Virus record (IMG/VR): IMGVR_UViG_3300009164_000015
Span: 1 to 37,295 of that record
Length of the DNA: 37,295 nucleotides
Strand: one strand, 5' to 3'
Origin: a virus
In this document: positions 25,938-34,669 of the stretch, piece after piece
Position numbering within the stretch: position 1 is the stretch's first letter
Layout: each line of letters begins with the position of its first letter
Program-made: the position numbers and the translations under genes
Notes under the pieces: generated by a model
Seen by the model: the letters and a program-made list of their open reading frames with translations, nothing else
Told to the model about the DNA's origin: nothing
Databases searched by the model: none

Positions 25938-27416
25938 TCACCACCCACTGACGGATACGTTGCTCGGCACGTTAAGCGCCCCCGCACGGTTTTCAAATTT
26001 ACCTTTTCCCGGCGTTTTTGCGGCGAGCGTGGGTGGAAGCTGCGCCTGAATATCCGGCGGAAGCTCGCCATAGTCTCGAACATACGCGTCCATAAGCCGT
26101 TTTTGTGCGCCTTCGATATCTTTATCAAGCGTGTCAACAGCTTGGTTAAAGTCCGACGTGCCTTGCGTTTGGCTTAGCGCAGCTTTACTGGCTTCCAAAC
26201 GGCGGCCTTCCGTATCAGACGCGCCGCCAAGACCGCTGGCACCCGTAGGCGAACTTTGCTTAAGTTCTTGCAGCGCGGTCAAACCCGCCATAGATTTGAT
26301 TTGGTCAATCCGCGCTTGGGCAGCTCCCGAACCAGTAAAATCAAAAGGAGCAAGATTAGGCGCGCGTCCCAAAATTGGCCCAGTGGAAAAAAACGTACCA
26401 AAAGGACGTTCTTTTAAGTCTACGATAGCCTCGCGTTGACGCTGCAATTCCGCCATTGCGCTGACGAAGCTTGACTGAACCTTGGGCAGCTTTTCAAGTT
26501 TTTCGCCCTGAATTTGCGCGCGCTTAACAATAGCGGCGCGGTCGGCTTCGCGAACCAAGTTTTTCGCTTCTTGCGCGGCCAAGAACTCCTCTTGCGGGAT
26601 AACGCGGTCGCCGGGCGCAAGTGCGTTAACCCCACCATACGGCGACGGAGGCGGCGCGGCTTGTTGTCTGGGGGCAAGTGCGTTACCGGTCGCAGCGCCC
26701 GCGCCGCCCGCCATAAGCTCAGGCGCGAGTTGCTGGCCGCGCGCGGCCAGACTAGCCGCCGCGGCAGGGCGCATCGGAGATGAAGGCACGTTGGGCGGAG
26801 GGCTACCCATAGGAGATCGAACAGCAGCGGGCGTAAAGACGCCTGTGCTTTTATTAAGCAGGCCAACTTGACCGCCAAGGGTTGTCGTTTCAGGTTTAGC
26901 TTCGTCAATAAGTTGCGTGGTCGTACGCATACCGAGCGCGACAGCGGTCGGCGAGTATTGGCCAGGGTAAACGGTTTTAAGCTCAGGCGGCAACTGGCCA
27001 ATTAACTCGGCGTATTTTGTCGGGCGTTCTTCTTCGGGGTACGAGTCAATCATGCGGAGGCTAGTCTGAAAATTTTCGCCGTGTTTGGTGATGAGGTCGT
27101 GATGTCTAAGCGCCAAATCCGCCATTGAGACTTGCGTCTGCCGTTGCAAATGTTCATTTTGCCGCGCTGCGGTAAGAGCTTTAAGCCCAAGCTCAGCACC
27201 ACCATAAAAACTCAGGTCTCTAATACCTTGCGGCGAAGTTGGGTCAAAACCGGGTTTGGTGTACAATTGCCGTATTTGAGCGTCGCGAGCCGCCTCTTGC
27301 TGCATCAGTTGCGTTTTCATGGCGTTTGATTGCATCTGCTGGCCCTGCGCCGCCAGCGCCAAAAGGTTGGGCGCTTGGAACTGCTGGACCTGTGAAGCGA
27401 GCGAATAATCGACCAT
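25938..27416 (-). CDS. Putative internal virion / DNA-ejection protein
   Basis: 492 aa from ATG 27416 (MVDYSLASQVQQFQAPNLLA), with AAGGGG upstream; an earlier in-frame start has no ribosome site. The N-terminal third is a Gln/Ala/Met-rich helix (LAAQGQQMQSNAMKTQLMQQ), the middle is Pro/Ala-rich, and the C-terminus helical. This is the composition of ejection proteins that leave the head and form a channel in the host envelope. AT-richer than the head genes. The order (250 aa, 492 aa, 944 aa) mirrors the P22 gp7-gp20-gp16 set, but I see no direct sequence match. Confidence 0.7.
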   Translation of the reverse strand: MVDYSLASQVQQFQAPNLLALAAQGQQMQSNAMKTQLMQQEAARDAQIRQLYTKPGFDPTSPQGIRDLSFYGGAELGLKALTAARQNEHLQRQTQVSMADLALRHHDLITKHGENFQTSLRMIDSYPEEERPTKYAELIGQLPPELKTVYPGQYSPTAVALGMRTTTQLIDEAKPETTTLGGQVGLLNKSTGVFTPAAVRSPMGSPPPNVPSSPMRPAAAASLAARGQQLAPELMAGGAGAATGNALAPRQQAAPPPSPYGGVNALAPGDRVIPQEEFLAAQEAKNLVREADRAAIVKRAQIQGEKLEKLPKVQSSFVSAMAELQRQREAIVDLKERPFGTFFSTGPILGRAPNLAPFDFTGSGAAQARIDQIKSMAGLTALQELKQSSPTGASGLGGASDTEGRRLEASKAALSQTQGTSDFNQAVDTLDKDIEGAQKRLMDAYVRDYGELPPDIQAQLPPTLAAKTPGKGKFENRAGALNVPSNVSVSGW

Positions 27417-27420
27417 GTCG

Positions 27421-28173
27421 TTAACCCCTTGCGCCCAGCATCGGCGCACCTGACGCTGCGCGTTGCGCCATCGCGTTGTAGTAGTCAGTCTGCGCGTTCA
27501 GGTATGGCATCTGCGCGTACATGCTCGCGCCTTGGCCAAGCGCGTTTGTCAAAGCGTTGCCCATGCCGACGTACCCAGACGCGCGGGCCTGCCCCATGTT
27601 GCCGTAGCTCTGCGCCAAGCCCTGCCCAGTCTGTCCTGCGGCGTTCGACAACGTAGTGGCTGCGGTCTGACCGGACCCCATCATGCTCTGCAAAGGATTT
27701 AGACGCGCGGCGCGTTCGGTCTGGTACCGATTAAAAGCGTTGTTGTATTCTTGGCTCGCCATGCCCTGCCCGTAGTCCGTGATGCCTTTCAGCGTCGAAC
27801 CAGACGACAGCAAGCCTTTTGCAGCGGCAGACCGCTCCAGCCCCTTCATGCCTTCCGACATGCGGAAGGCGTAACCTGGATCAGCTTGAAACTGGTCCAT
27901 GCCAAAAGCTTTTGTTGCCGAACCGTAATCCGCCGCCCCAGTGTTGCCGCCCTGTAGGCCAAGCAACGTAAGGAGCTGGTTCTGCGATGCGATACCGCCT
28001 TGGCGGAAAGGTTCCTGAAGTTCAACCTGCTTGTTGAACATCTCGCGCTGAACATCTGCGCTCTGCCGCGCGGCCTGCTCCTGCGCGTCAGCGGCGCTAG
28101 AAGAGGCAAACGCCGAGCCTGCGGCTCCGAGAGCGCCTGCGCCGAGAATTGCGGCAGCGGTACCTATCGCCAT
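27421..28173 (-). CDS. Putative DNA-ejection protein with Gly/Ala-rich N-terminus
   Basis: 250 aa (MAIGTAAAILGAGALGAAGS). It has a hydrophobic Gly/Ala segment (4-24), then a charged helix (AADAQEQAARQSADVQREMF), a Gly-rich middle and a Gln/Gly/Met-rich C-terminus. The hydrophobic start followed by helical repeats is usual for small ejection or internal head proteins that enter the host membrane. Its ATG overlaps the stop of the acetyltransferase gene (TAATG). Assignment is from composition and position. Confidence 0.7.
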   Translation of the reverse strand: MAIGTAAAILGAGALGAAGSAFASSSAADAQEQAARQSADVQREMFNKQVELQEPFRQGGIASQNQLLTLLGLQGGNTGAADYGSATKAFGMDQFQADPGYAFRMSEGMKGLERSAAAKGLLSSGSTLKGITDYGQGMASQEYNNAFNRYQTERAARLNPLQSMMGSGQTAATTLSNAAGQTGQGLAQSYGNMGQARASGYVGMGNALTNALGQGASMYAQMPYLNAQTDYYNAMAQRAASGAPMLGARG

Positions 28174-28637
28174 TAGCGTAGTCCTTTAGCAAACGTGCGT
28201 TCCATAGGCCGAAACCCGGCGCGACGGTAGAATTTGCTGACTCGGTCAACGTTTTCGTCGTCAAGCGCGATCATAAACATGACGGTGGCGTTCTTGCTGG
28301 CGGCCCATCGTTCAATTTCTTTGAACATCATCTGCCCCGCTCCGCTGCCCCGCGCCGCCGGGGTAAGCCACCACCAAAGCTCTTGCACGATCATATGGTT
28401 CGGACGGAAGTATAGCGGATATGCTATCGCGCTGCAAATGCCCACCGGCAGACCGTCGCGCTCAGCGATCCACAGGCCCACATTCGGGTTCTGCAACGCT
28501 TCGGTTATGAACGCCGCCGTCGCTTGCGGCTCTTCGCCAACCAAAGCGCCGAGCGGCGACGCGCCGATAAACGCCTCGCCCATAAGTGTGTACGCGGCCA
28601 GATCGTCAATGGTCGCGGGGCGCACAACAATTGTCAC
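28173..28637 (-). CDS. GNAT-family N-acetyltransferase
   Basis: 154 aa (MTIVVRPATIDDLAAYTLMG). The GNAT core is clear: strand 4 LWWWLTPAARGSGAGQMMFK contains the acetyl-CoA loop (RGSGAG in place of R/QxxGxG/A, about 95-100), followed by VDRVSKFYRRAGFRPMERTF near the C-terminus. It transfers an acetyl group from acetyl-CoA to an unknown amine substrate. Its place inside the late operon, between fibre and ejection genes, is seen in other P22-like phages. It may modify a virion protein or a host target; neither is proven. Confidence 0.9.
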   Translation of the reverse strand: MTIVVRPATIDDLAAYTLMGEAFIGASPLGALVGEEPQATAAFITEALQNPNVGLWIAERDGLPVGICSAIAYPLYFRPNHMIVQELWWWLTPAARGSGAGQMMFKEIERWAASKNATVMFMIALDDENVDRVSKFYRRAGFRPMERTFAKGLR

Positions 28638-28906
28638 GGAGTCAAGGCCGTGATCTGCGCTTGCAGCGCGGTGAGCTGGGCTTGCAGTTCGTCCAGCGTC
28701 GGCGGCACGGGCGGCGGCGGCGCGGGCACGTCAACCGGGACGTAAGCCGCGACGGAACCGCTCGCGAGCAAGTCGGCGTAGATTGCCGCGCCGTGCGCCT
28801 CTACGTCGTCGGGCGACGCCGTGAACGGTATCCAGCCGAACATCGGGTGGTTGATCTCGCAGTCAATCGTTCCGTACTGGTTGTACGCCGCGTTGCGAAC
28901 GTCCAT
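28634..28906 (-). CDS. Small tail-fibre partner or assembly protein
   Basis: 90 aa from ATG 28906 (MDVRNAAYNQYGTIDCEINH), TAATG overlap with the fibre stop and GAGGATT as ribosome site. The beta-type N-terminal half (INHPMFGWIPFTASPDD) precedes a Pro-rich linker (PAPPPPVPP) and a C-terminal heptad helix (LDELQAQLTALQAQITAL). This layout is common in small proteins encoded right after fibre genes, sometimes acting as chaperones or fibre tips. A longer upstream frame is inside the fibre gene and unlikely. Confidence 0.75.
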   Translation of the reverse strand: MDVRNAAYNQYGTIDCEINHPMFGWIPFTASPDDVEAHGAAIYADLLASGSVAAYVPVDVPAPPPPVPPTLDELQAQLTALQAQITALTP

Positions 28907-30006
28907 TAGGAAATCCTCACAAAAAGGTTGGCGGTAGCAGTAGTGCCACCATTGGTCCCCAATGCGCGCCAAGTTCCGGTCGATACCGCGCCTGTGGACA
29001 CAACGCCGGAGTTGGCGTTTGTTCCTGAATCACCAAAAATGCCCGCGTAACGAAGCGAGGAACCGGCGACAGTGCCCCCCAAGGTTACGGCTGCGCCGCC
29101 GAGGGACATAAAAGCAAAGGTGCCGACTGCGCCCGCCGTCAAATTTGCCAACGCCGCCGTCACGTTGGTCACGTCAACCGTAGCCGCGATGGTAATCGTG
29201 CCGGAGCCGTTTGTGACCGTGACGTTAGTTCCGGCGGTCAGCGTCGTCTTGGCAAGCGTGTTGCCGGTCGTGTTGCCGATAAGCAACTGGCCGTCTGTGT
29301 ACGACGACTGCCCTGTGCCGCCATTGGCCACGCTCAGCGGCGCGGTCAAGCTGGTCACAGTCACGCCAACAAGGGTAGAGGACGTGATCGTTCCGCCCGT
29401 AATCGTCGCGTTGGCAACCGATCCGTTGTAAACGATGTTATTCAAAAGCTGAAACGCCGTGCCATCGTATTCGATCAGCATCAGCTTGCCCGCCTGAATG
29501 TCGCCAGCCGTCAGAGCTACGGAGCCGTTTTTGGTGATCGACTTGGCCGCCAAGCCGTCAATGCTAATCGTCGTCGCGCCCGTGTTGCTGTTGGCCGCGA
29601 TGAAGCTGTACGTTGCGCCCGCCGCGTAGGCCGTGATGGCCGGGGTCGCAACCGCCGCAATGGCGTTCGTGCCGGTGACGCTGCCTAGCAGTGCATTGAT
29701 GCTGTAAGGATCGTTGATAGCAGGAAGACCGTCATAAGTCCCCACCAGCACGTCAGCTGAAGTCTTGACAATGAATTTATAGAGGGTTCCAACGGCAAGC
29801 CAGATTTCATTAGGTGTGCGTCCCGCAGCGTCAAGGATAATGGGGTTTGCGTTGGCAACCGCGCCGGTCGTGGTCGTGTAGGTCGCCAGCGGCGTGGTCG
29901 TGCCAGCGGCGTAAGTAAAGACCTTGCCGCCGGTCAGCGGATTGCCGTTGTCGTCAAAGAACTGCGCACCAGCGCCAGCAAAGGAAGACAGATTGTAGGA
30001 GGTCAT
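28906..30006 (-). CDS. Tail fibre / appendage protein
   Basis: 366 aa from ATG 30006 after AGGATTGACAT. The N-terminal domain (GNPLTGGKVFTYAAGTTTPL, then ATYTTTTGAVANANPIILDA) is the widespread virion-attachment domain of podoviral fibres. It is followed by Gly/Thr/Val/Ser-rich repeats (ANATITGGTITSSTLVGVTV, VANGGTGQSSYTDGQL) of a trimeric beta fibre. It probably binds the host surface. It is followed at once by a small partner gene. Confidence 0.85.
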   Translation of the reverse strand: MTSYNLSSFAGAGAQFFDDNGNPLTGGKVFTYAAGTTTPLATYTTTTGAVANANPIILDAAGRTPNEIWLAVGTLYKFIVKTSADVLVGTYDGLPAINDPYSINALLGSVTGTNAIAAVATPAITAYAAGATYSFIAANSNTGATTISIDGLAAKSITKNGSVALTAGDIQAGKLMLIEYDGTAFQLLNNIVYNGSVANATITGGTITSSTLVGVTVTSLTAPLSVANGGTGQSSYTDGQLLIGNTTGNTLAKTTLTAGTNVTVTNGSGTITIAATVDVTNVTAALANLTAGAVGTFAFMSLGGAAVTLGGTVAGSSLRYAGIFGDSGTNANSGVVSTGAVSTGTWRALGTNGGTTATANLFVRIS

Positions 30007-30015
30007 ATGTCAATC

Positions 30016-30594
30016 CTATCTGATTTGCGCCACAGTCAAGGTTGTTCCGGGCGCTGCCGGATATGCTGGCGAAAGGCTGGCGGGAGTCGTTGCGATTTGA
30101 GCATACCCGAGCTTGGAAAGACCGTATAGCTCGAAATAGTCCCCCAAAATGAACTGCCGGGTGAAACTGACCGTCAGCAGCCCTCGCCCGGGCACACCGC
30201 CGACTTGCGCGGGCACGAACGCTGAGTTGGTCGTGGCGGCCGCGTCCACGCCGTTGACGCGGAGCCAGACCGACAGGCTGTCGCCATTGGAAACGTTGGC
30301 GTTCGTCAGTTGGATGTTGGCGGTCACGGTGTACAGCCCCTGCGTCTGGACGGTGACGACCGACGCAAGCACAGACACCCCCGACGCCACTTCAACAACG
30401 TCCAGCGGGACGAGCGACGGCGTGTCAGCCGCCCACGCTGTGTTCGACGTGCCGTAGGCGACGCCATACGCCGCGCGCTGCAAGAGCGTCTCGTAGACGT
30501 AATTGAAGAACCGGAACCACTCGCGGGTGATGATCCCGCCCTCCGCCCCGGTTATCGGGACGCGCGGTGCCGGGATCTGGCTGTCGCTAAGCAT
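30016..30594 (-). CDS. Virion structural protein near the tail
   Basis: 192 aa (MLSDSQIPAPRVPITGAEGG). The N-terminal ITREWFRFFNYVYETLLQR helix is a recurring attachment motif in phage structural proteins. The remainder is a predicted jelly-roll-type beta domain (GLYTVTANIQLTNANVSNGD, LRVNG, LLTVSFTRQFILGDYFEL) reminiscent of C1q/TNF-like phage domains. Placed between gp10-like and fibre genes, it is likely a tail adaptor or fibre base. Overlaps the gp10-like stop by 8 nt. Confidence 0.75.
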   Translation of the reverse strand: MLSDSQIPAPRVPITGAEGGIITREWFRFFNYVYETLLQRAAYGVAYGTSNTAWAADTPSLVPLDVVEVASGVSVLASVVTVQTQGLYTVTANIQLTNANVSNGDSLSVWLRVNGVDAAATTNSAFVPAQVGGVPGRGLLTVSFTRQFILGDYFELYGLSKLGYAQIATTPASLSPAYPAAPGTTLTVAQIR

Positions 30595-32017
30595 TGGTGC
30601 CGCTCATGATGATCTGCGCGCCCAAGATGTAGATCGGCACCGGGTCCGTGCCGGAGATCTCGTAGACGCGGTCGCGGATCTTCTGCGTCATGCCCAGCCG
30701 ACGCCAGAACACGCGCTTGCCGTACATGCCAATAGCGCCCATGGAGGACCAACGCTCGCGGCTCCAAGTGTGCCCGCCGTCGTCGGAGAAGCGCAGCATG
30801 ACCTGCGGGTCGCTGCCCTGCCCGTCGTTGAGGCCCACGCCCGACTCGCAGTCAAGCTGCAAGGTGTGGTTGGCCACGCGCTTGAGGTTGTTCTGGCCGG
30901 TCGGCAACGCCCGCCACGAGCGCAGCCACCGCTGCGTCTGGTCGTCGTCGGCGTAGAGCGTCAGGTCGTAAGCGTAGAGCTTGCCGTTCTGGTAGTCGCC
31001 CACGACGGTGTTGTCGTTGAAGAACATCTGCGTCGAGGCACGCTGGCGGGTAAACGCGCCGTTGTTGAAGCCCGCCCGTTCGTGCCACGCCTGTGTAGCC
31101 ACATCGTAGACCCACGTCGCGTTGGCAGACGGGAACGAGAGCACGTAGAAGGCGTGGCCGTCCTGCTGGTAGGTGTAGGCCGTGGCGTCTGCAATGTTGG
31201 CGTATTGCTGGATTTGCCATTCAATCGCGTGCGTGCTGACGCGGACGCCCGTGTAGCCGTTGGCGCGGTAGACGATGCCCTTGCCGCGTGCGTCAGCGCC
31301 CAGCCAGAACAGCGCGTTGTCAAGCTTGGCGACCGAGAACGTCGCAGCGCAGCCGATTTCGTTGAACGCGCCTTGGATGCGCTGGAGCGGGAACGCCGCG
31401 CCGCCTGCGTTGTACCAGACTTCGACCGAGTTGGTGCCGAACAGCCATACTTCCGAATGGTCCACGATGGATGACACGAGGCCGTCCGGGTCGCCTTCGG
31501 CGCTGGCGAAGTCCAACGGATCAATCGACGTGCCGTCCAGAAGCTGCGTCACCCACACCTTTTGGCTGTTCGGCTCAATGAAGACGAAATAGCCGTCAAG
31601 ATATGAAACCGTGACCGCGCCCGCGAAGTCCGGGTCGGTGATCTGGCCGTAAGCCAGCGTGCTGCTGTTGTAGATGTAGCTGGGGCCGTTGCACGCGATG
31701 AAGAGCTGCGTGCCGTTGTCGGCCATCGACACCGGGCCGTCGTTGGCGATGTTGCCAAGAAAGGTCGTGTTATAGCCGGTGTCAAGGCGGTAAAGCTCGT
31801 CACCAGACGCGACGTAAGCGTAGCCGCCAAAGGAATGCAGGCCACGGATAGGCCCAAGGCCAACCGTCGTCAGCCGACGCAAGCCTGGTGCACGCTGAAG
31901 GAACGCAGGCTCCTTGCCGCCCTCTGCCACGATCTCGGGGTAGAGGTTGACGCAACGGTTGTCCGCAGCGTTGACGCTGCGGGCCACGTAGCTGCTGCCG
32001 AGGATGGGCGACTGCAT
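30587..32017 (-). CDS. P22 gp10-like packaged-DNA stabilisation / tail hub protein
   Basis: 476 aa (MQSPILGSSYVARSVNAADN). Matches the P22 gp10 family: ADNRCVNLYPEIVAEGGKEP, then APGLRRLTTVGLGPIRGLHS, and repeated beta-propeller-like strands (YVASGDELYRL, GTQLFIACNG, SVEVWYNAG). It plugs the portal after packaging and joins the tail needle and fibres. It directly follows the gp4-like gene, TAATG overlap, the same order as in P22. Confidence 0.9.
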   Translation of the reverse strand: MQSPILGSSYVARSVNAADNRCVNLYPEIVAEGGKEPAFLQRAPGLRRLTTVGLGPIRGLHSFGGYAYVASGDELYRLDTGYNTTFLGNIANDGPVSMADNGTQLFIACNGPSYIYNSSTLAYGQITDPDFAGAVTVSYLDGYFVFIEPNSQKVWVTQLLDGTSIDPLDFASAEGDPDGLVSSIVDHSEVWLFGTNSVEVWYNAGGAAFPLQRIQGAFNEIGCAATFSVAKLDNALFWLGADARGKGIVYRANGYTGVRVSTHAIEWQIQQYANIADATAYTYQQDGHAFYVLSFPSANATWVYDVATQAWHERAGFNNGAFTRQRASTQMFFNDNTVVGDYQNGKLYAYDLTLYADDDQTQRWLRSWRALPTGQNNLKRVANHTLQLDCESGVGLNDGQGSDPQVMLRFSDDGGHTWSRERWSSMGAIGMYGKRVFWRRLGMTQKIRDRVYEISGTDPVPIYILGAQIIMSGTNA

Positions 32018-32730
32018 TAGTAGTTGCCCGCAAAGATATTAAATCTTTGGCGCGTCCCGACGATGCTATAGGGCAGTGCCATGATGTCGTCAGGATTGTT
32101 AATGCGCTTCAGATTGCGCTTGGACGCCATCGCGATGCGCGACACCGTGGGCGGCGGCTCGATGCCGAACTCCGGCGCGAACTCGCAGGCCAGATTGTAG
32201 CGGAACGCGCGGAGGTAGCCCGGCGGAAAGGCCAGCACGGTGGACAGCAGCGCGGGCTGCGTCAACTCCTCAACCGAAATGAAATGCCATTCCAGCACCT
32301 TGGTTGGCACCGGATAGACATACATTTCAATGTCGGGATAGCTCATATTGAGCCAGATCACCTGTGGGTAGGTGCTGGTCACAGTCTTGACGGCGATGCC
32401 GTCGTACTGCTGCTGGTTGATGATCTTGATGCCGTAGGAAATGCCGCTGGCCGGGTCTTTGAAGTATGTTGAGTCGTCCAGTAGGATTGGGCGGTTGCCG
32501 ACGAAGTTGCCGGTCGGGCCAAGCGTGCGCGAGATGAGGCCGGGTGCCCAACTGAACACTTGGTCCTGCGTGGAGAACACCGCAAGCCGTTCGGTGTTCC
32601 ATGAGTCAATCATCTGGTTGAGCGCCGTCAGCGCGTCCTGCGACGTGGCAGCAGACGGCGTTTCACCTTCGGCTAGAACGCCGAGGAGCCGAAGCGCACC
32701 ATTAATCTGATCGCCCGCTGTCGTTACCAT
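32017..32730 (-). CDS. P22 gp4-like head-completion / tail accessory protein
   Basis: 237 aa (MVTTAGDQINGALRLLGVLA). The N-terminal helical part (QDALTALNQMIDSWNTERLA) and the mid part (TYPQVIWLNMSYPDIEMYVY, PVPTKVLEWHFISVE) fit the P22 gp4 family, which closes the portal and starts the tail. Some gp4 proteins also cleave peptidoglycan; no clear active site is visible. It overlaps the upstream 70-codon gene by 29 nt and the gp10-like gene by one base. Confidence 0.88.
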   Translation of the reverse strand: MVTTAGDQINGALRLLGVLAEGETPSAATSQDALTALNQMIDSWNTERLAVFSTQDQVFSWAPGLISRTLGPTGNFVGNRPILLDDSTYFKDPASGISYGIKIINQQQYDGIAVKTVTSTYPQVIWLNMSYPDIEMYVYPVPTKVLEWHFISVEELTQPALLSTVLAFPPGYLRAFRYNLACEFAPEFGIEPPPTVSRIAMASKRNLKRINNPDDIMALPYSIVGTRQRFNIFAGNY

Positions 32731-32914
32731 CTGCCGCTACTTCCTCAACCAAAGGACGACGCCCGCGTCGTCTGGTGACCAGTTCGTTCGCCTGCGCGGC
32801 GGGCTGTTCGCCGGGAGTATAGCGCGTCCAGCCGTTCTCTTCATCATAAATCGCCTCAAGGTCCATCGTGGCGACCTTGGTGCCGTGGTCCGGGTGACGC
32901 AGATAGATGTGCAT
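32702..32914 (-). CDS. Small basic structural-region protein
   Basis: 70 aa from ATG 32914 (MHIYLRHPDHGTKVATMDLE), with AGGAAATTCT upstream, after the terminator-like hairpin at 32931-32956. The N-terminal half (YLRHPDHGTKVA, ENGWTRYTP) is a small beta module; the C-terminal half is Arg-rich, then acidic (TRRRGRRPLVEEVAADGND). I recall similar small proteins between coat and gp4 genes in P22-like phages, without known function. An upstream in-frame start lies before the hairpin and is less likely. Confidence 0.75.
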   Translation of the reverse strand: MHIYLRHPDHGTKVATMDLEAIYDEENGWTRYTPGEQPAAQANELVTRRRGRRPLVEEVAADGNDSGRSD

Positions 32915-32930
32915 AGAATTTCCTGAAAAG

Positions 32931-32956
32931 GTGGCCCCTGCCGAAGCAGGGGCCGG
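32931..32956 (-). terminator. Hairpin with UUCG loop after the second head gene
   Basis: On the minus strand GGCCCCTGC-TTCG-GCAGGGGCC is a perfect 9-bp stem with an extra-stable UUCG loop, followed by ACCTTTTC. It lies between the stop of the 138-aa gene (32962) and the ATG at 32914. It probably acts as a partial terminator that lowers transcription beyond the head genes, or as a 3'-end stabiliser of the coat mRNA. Confidence 0.85.
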
Positions 32957-32961
32957 TTTGC

Positions 32962-33378
32962 TTACGAGATCGCGTAGAGCGCCCAAGAACCGTCAGCAGT
33001 TTTACGGGCGCGGAAGGAGCGCACGGTGCCAGCCGTAGCCGCAATGGTCATAAGACCCTGCGAGCCGCTGCTGCCGATGGACCAACCGGTGTTGGTGGTC
33101 ACGGTGATGACGCCCGCCGTCGTCGTGTTGATGACGCGGAAGTCAAACGTGGAGTTAGGCTTGGCGTTCGTCAGCGAGGCGTCAAGGTCGGTCGCCAGAG
33201 GCAGCGTGTAGGCGGCCGTCGTCGTCGGCGTGCCGATGATGATGCCGTTGGTCAGCTGGGCGACCGTCAGCGTGGCGCTGTCGGTTGCCGTGGCCGGGAC
33301 AGCAGCAACGGTGAGTTTAACTTCGTTCAGGTTGCCATCGTTAAACTGATAGCCACCGCCAACAGAAGGAAGAGCCAT
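32962..33378 (-). CDS. Putative capsid decoration protein
   Basis: 138 aa (MALPSVGGGYQFNDGNLNEV). Thr/Ala/Gly-rich beta protein (VAAVPATATDSATLTVAQLT, TNTGWSIGSSGSQGLMTIAA) with no Cys or TM segment. It directly follows the coat gene and is enclosed by two strong hairpins, suggesting high separate expression with the coat. This fits a capsid-surface or stabilising protein; no family is certain. Confidence 0.75.
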   Translation of the reverse strand: MALPSVGGGYQFNDGNLNEVKLTVAAVPATATDSATLTVAQLTNGIIIGTPTTTAAYTLPLATDLDASLTNAKPNSTFDFRVINTTTAGVITVTTNTGWSIGSSGSQGLMTIAATAGTVRSFRARKTADGSWALYAIS

Positions 33379-33406
33379 GATAAGAGCCTTTCAAGAAAAG
33401 GAAATG

Positions 33407-33426
33407 CCCCCGGCGTTAGCCGGGGG
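33407..33426 (-). terminator. GC-rich hairpin after the coat gene
   Basis: CCCCCGGC-GTTA-GCCGGGGG (8-bp perfect stem), 9 nt after the coat stop. On the minus strand it is followed by CATTTCCTTTTC, a weak U-tract. It likely works as an attenuator or mRNA stabiliser that sets the ratio of coat to downstream products. Confidence 0.75.
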
Positions 33427-33435
33427 CGGGTTGGC

Positions 33436-34650
33436 TTAGCCCCAGAGGCGGGTGGCCATCTGCGGGCGGATCGTGCTGTAGCCGTACAGCACGTCAATAC
33501 GACACGGGAGACGGTCGTTGTTGATGTCGTACTGGCGGACAACGCGGAGCGAGATGCCGTTGTGGACCTGACGCGAGGCCATATCGACACCCTGCGGGAG
33601 CAGAAGGTCGGCGGTGGCGAAGGTGATCGCGTCCTTGTGGTACACAAGGTTCTGCGGGTAGTAGGTGCTGGCCGAACCAAGCAGCGTGACGGCAGCGTCA
33701 GCCACGGGGAACGCATCGACGGTCGCGAGAGCGTTCGTCGAGGTGTAGATCGCCGGGGAGAACGTGACGTTGGCGAACTCGGTGCCGGACGAGGTGACCG
33801 TGTTGGTCACAACGAACTGCTGGAGCGAGCCAGTGGACTCACGGACCTGCGGGTTGACCGCGTACACACCGGCAATCGTGAAGACATCGCCGGGGACGAC
33901 GGTCTTCGCGTTGGTGGCCGACTTGAACGTGATCGTGTTGACGCCCTGCGTGGACAGGGTGGTTTTGACGGCGAGCGAGTCAGAACGCACGGCCGAGCCA
34001 GTCAGGAACTGACGGATCGACTGGGACATGTTGACTTCTTCAAGGCCGAGGATGCCTTCGCCCATCATGCCGTTCTTGAACTGGCGGCTGATGGTGGAGG
34101 TCGGGTTGAAGAGACCCTTCATGCCTTCGACGAGGCCAGCGTTCGCAGCCGGGTTGACCGTCGCATAGCGCGGGGCCATCGGGGTGGCAAACTCGTTCAG
34201 CTTCTGCTGAGCCTGGAGCAGGACGAGCGAGGTGGACGGGACGGTGCCGGGCGTGCCAACCGAGTTGTAGATCGACTGGAACGAGTTGGCGACATCGGCG
34301 TCGATGCTGGAGGCGAGCTGCGAGATACGCGGCTTAAGAACACGTTCCGCGAAGTCGTCAAGCTGCATCGTCAGCTCAGCGGACGTGAAGTTCACGCCAA
34401 TGTGCTTCTGCGAGGAGACGGTCAGGGTCGTGAACTGCTCGTTGTCGTCCTGAACCTGGAGCGCAGCGCCGTCCGTGACCAGAGCGCGGTCGGGAAGGCG
34501 GATGCGGAGGGTCGAGCCGATCTTAGCGCCTTCAACGGCGAACGAGTCGTCGTACTGGCGGTTGACGTTGCGGGTGATAACCAGGTTGTTCTCGAGGATT
34601 TCGAGAGCCTTCCGGGTGATCATGTCGATAGTAAGGATCGAATTACCCAT
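33436..34650 (-). CDS. Major capsid (coat) protein, P22 gp5-like
   Basis: 404 aa from ATG 34650 (MGNSILTIDMITRKALEILE), with AAGGAA eight bases upstream. The N-terminus ILENNLVITRNVNRQYDDSF and the domain RIRLPDRALVTDGAALQVQD, then SSQKHIGVNFTSAELTMQLD, are characteristic of the P22 coat family (HK97 fold with an inserted domain). The C-terminus ends RIDVLYGYSTIRPQMATRLW. Forms the capsid shell on the scaffold encoded just upstream. An in-frame extension to 34725 lies in the scaffold gene and is not the start. Confidence 0.95.
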   Translation of the reverse strand: MGNSILTIDMITRKALEILENNLVITRNVNRQYDDSFAVEGAKIGSTLRIRLPDRALVTDGAALQVQDDNEQFTTLTVSSQKHIGVNFTSAELTMQLDDFAERVLKPRISQLASSIDADVANSFQSIYNSVGTPGTVPSTSLVLLQAQQKLNEFATPMAPRYATVNPAANAGLVEGMKGLFNPTSTISRQFKNGMMGEGILGLEEVNMSQSIRQFLTGSAVRSDSLAVKTTLSTQGVNTITFKSATNAKTVVPGDVFTIAGVYAVNPQVRESTGSLQQFVVTNTVTSSGTEFANVTFSPAIYTSTNALATVDAFPVADAAVTLLGSASTYYPQNLVYHKDAITFATADLLLPQGVDMASRQVHNGISLRVVRQYDINNDRLPCRIDVLYGYSTIRPQMATRLWG

Positions 34651-34669
34651 TGGACATTCCTTCAAAAAG

